A stretch of 64,000 nt of DNA. It comes from an uncultured Bacillota bacterium. GTDB taxonomy: Bacteria; Bacillota; Clostridia; Lachnospirales; Lachnospiraceae. Under the pieces are notes generated by a model. That model saw only the letters and a list, made by a program, of their open reading frames with translations, searched no databases and was not told the origin of the DNA. Both the position numbers and the translations under genes were made by a program. The DNA is taken from assembly GCA_949291945.1 (NCBI GenBank), contig CASEXH010000015.1:1-64000 (forward strand), read 5' to 3'. Position 1 is the first letter of the stretch. Each line of letters opens with the position of its first letter. This document shows positions 63,289-64,000 of this stretch, piece after piece.

Positions 63289-63969
63289 CTATGTATTTTT
63301 CCGTTTCTTCATGGCTCGCAGGCCCATACATCCGCAGAGCAGCGCTGCGGCTCCCAGCACCAGCAGAATGATCATAATGACATTCCAGGCATTATACGGA
63401 AGCTCCCATTTTGTAAAGTCAAAGGGAATGATCAGGGAGTAGGGTTTATCGGGTTGGCCATATACCGGAATCATAATCTGGTCAAAACCGGCAGGCGCCA
63501 GCCATATCCACAGTCCCATCCAGGCAAAAGCTGCCGATGCCCTCAGCCAGCGGTTTACCGGAAGATAGCGCAGCGCCGCCATAACGCCCCAGGGAAGGGC
63601 CAGGAAAAGCAGGGCATTGGGGAGGCTTAAAGTCCAAAAGCTTCTGAGATTTCCGTCCTGGAGGGCTGTCACAGGTCGAAGCCCCCTGCGGCAGTCGCCA
63701 AATGGACATGCAAGCATGTCCGCTTGGCTCGTTGCTCGCAGGAATAAAAGGAACAGAAGAAATACCGTCTCTGCTGATAAATATAGAAGAGATTTATGCC
63801 GGTACAGAGGCAGATCCCGGAGGGTCTGCCTCAATATAATAGGCAAAAATATCAGGCCCAGTCCCAGAAGAATGCCCAGCGCTGCAGTAAAGAACCAGCT
63901 TCCCTGGTCGTTAAGATCACAGACCAGCAGCAAAAAGAGCAGTAAGCCGGTTTCTATCAGCAAATACAT
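63289..63969 (-). CDS. unknown membrane protein with an embedded palindromic repeat
   Basis: A 226-aa protein with about five helices (LLIETGLLLFLLLVC, AALGILLGLGLIFLPIIL, SAETVFLLFLLFL and two or more later, plus IILLVLGAAALLCGC near the end) and a basic C-terminus. No family recognised. ATG 63969 is chosen because AAGGAAG lies 6 nt upstream; an ATG seven codons earlier lacks a site. Residues about 77-95 (within ATSQADMLACPFGDCRRGLR) are encoded by a nested palindrome, as if a repeat had been inserted in frame. It is convergent with GH43 with a 3-bp gap. Confidence 0.68.
   Translation of the reverse strand: MYLLIETGLLLFLLLVCDLNDQGSWFFTAALGILLGLGLIFLPIILRQTLRDLPLYRHKSLLYLSAETVFLLFLLFLRATSQADMLACPFGDCRRGLRPVTALQDGNLRSFWTLSLPNALLFLALPWGVMAALRYLPVNRWLRASAAFAWMGLWIWLAPAGFDQIMIPVYGQPDKPYSLIIPFDFTKWELPYNAWNVIMIILLVLGAAALLCGCMGLRAMKKRKNT
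63685..63742. repeat. nested palindromic element inside a coding region
   Basis: Three nested stems: CCTGCG/CGCAGG (63685-63690 with 63737-63742), GCCAA/TTGGC (63697-63701 with 63724-63728) and GGACATGC-AA-GCATGTCC (63704-63721). The centre shares the TGCAAGCA octamer with the repeats at 61218-61406. Confidence 0.75.
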
Positions 63970-64000
63970 GGATATCTTCCTTTCTCCCATCCACTGGGAC

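Overview
This window looks like a chromosomal segment of a low-to-mid GC anaerobic Firmicute, most likely a gut Lachnospiraceae close to Blautia. That placement is inferred from several things: an Lpl/YesMN-type sugar ABC locus, AdhE under a Rex-like operator, ZTP, FMN and Mn2+ riboswitches, secA–prfB with a small gene between them, and strong AGGAGG ribosome binding sites. No rRNA, tRNA, CRISPR array, phage or IS transposase gene is visible.

Layout. 1-0.5 kb: the 5' end of fhs, preceded by a ZTP riboswitch and terminator. 0.5-8 kb: a sucrose / fructo-oligosaccharide operon (two permeases, binding protein, GH32, fructokinase) divergent from a LacI regulator, with operator palindromes at both promoters. 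8-13 kb: an orphan MBOAT acyltransferase-like membrane protein, an AI-2E/PerM family protein, an FMN-riboswitch operon (ribU plus NUDIX hydrolase) and an Fe/Mn superoxide dismutase. 13-27.5 kb: a xylo-oligosaccharide locus (YesMN two-component system, ABC importer, GH8 exo-oligoxylanase, SGNH esterase, intracellular GH10 xylanase, sugar isomerase-like protein). It carries three damaged genes: a frameshifted SDR, an internally deleted AraC regulator and a truncated GH43. 27.5-32 kb: a MarR-controlled heterodimeric ABC exporter. 32-46 kb: housekeeping genes (aminopeptidase P, Tex, small membrane proteins, apgM-hom-ACT, prfB, secA). 46-52.5 kb: GH2 glycosidase, hpf, a small lipoprotein, dapB-dapA, a cobalamin adenosyltransferase and an SSB-like protein. 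52.7-64 kb: typA, Rex-regulated adhE, an MFS transporter, a membrane-anchored polysaccharide deacetylase, mntP under a Mn2+ riboswitch, an intact GH43 and an unknown membrane protein.

How the parts work together. In the sucrose operon the sugar is imported by an ABC system and must be cut inside the cell, because GH32 has no signal peptide. The released fructose is then phosphorylated by the PfkB kinase. In the xylan locus the binding protein and permeases would import oligosaccharides, which cytoplasmic GH8, GH10, SGNH esterase and GH43 enzymes shorten. A sensor kinase / AraC-type response regulator pair sits immediately upstream.

The most unusual signal is a pair of repeat elements (27766-27860 and 49366-49507). 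A nearly invariant 56-57 nt core, itself containing a covarying hairpin, is flanked by long perfect inverted arms of unrelated sequence, each just downstream of a minus-strand gene. Other notable signals are a prfB gene that has lost its programmed frameshift, a possible antiterminator in the fhs leader, duplicated 64-bp repeats in the mntP leader, and a palindromic element read in frame through a membrane-protein gene.
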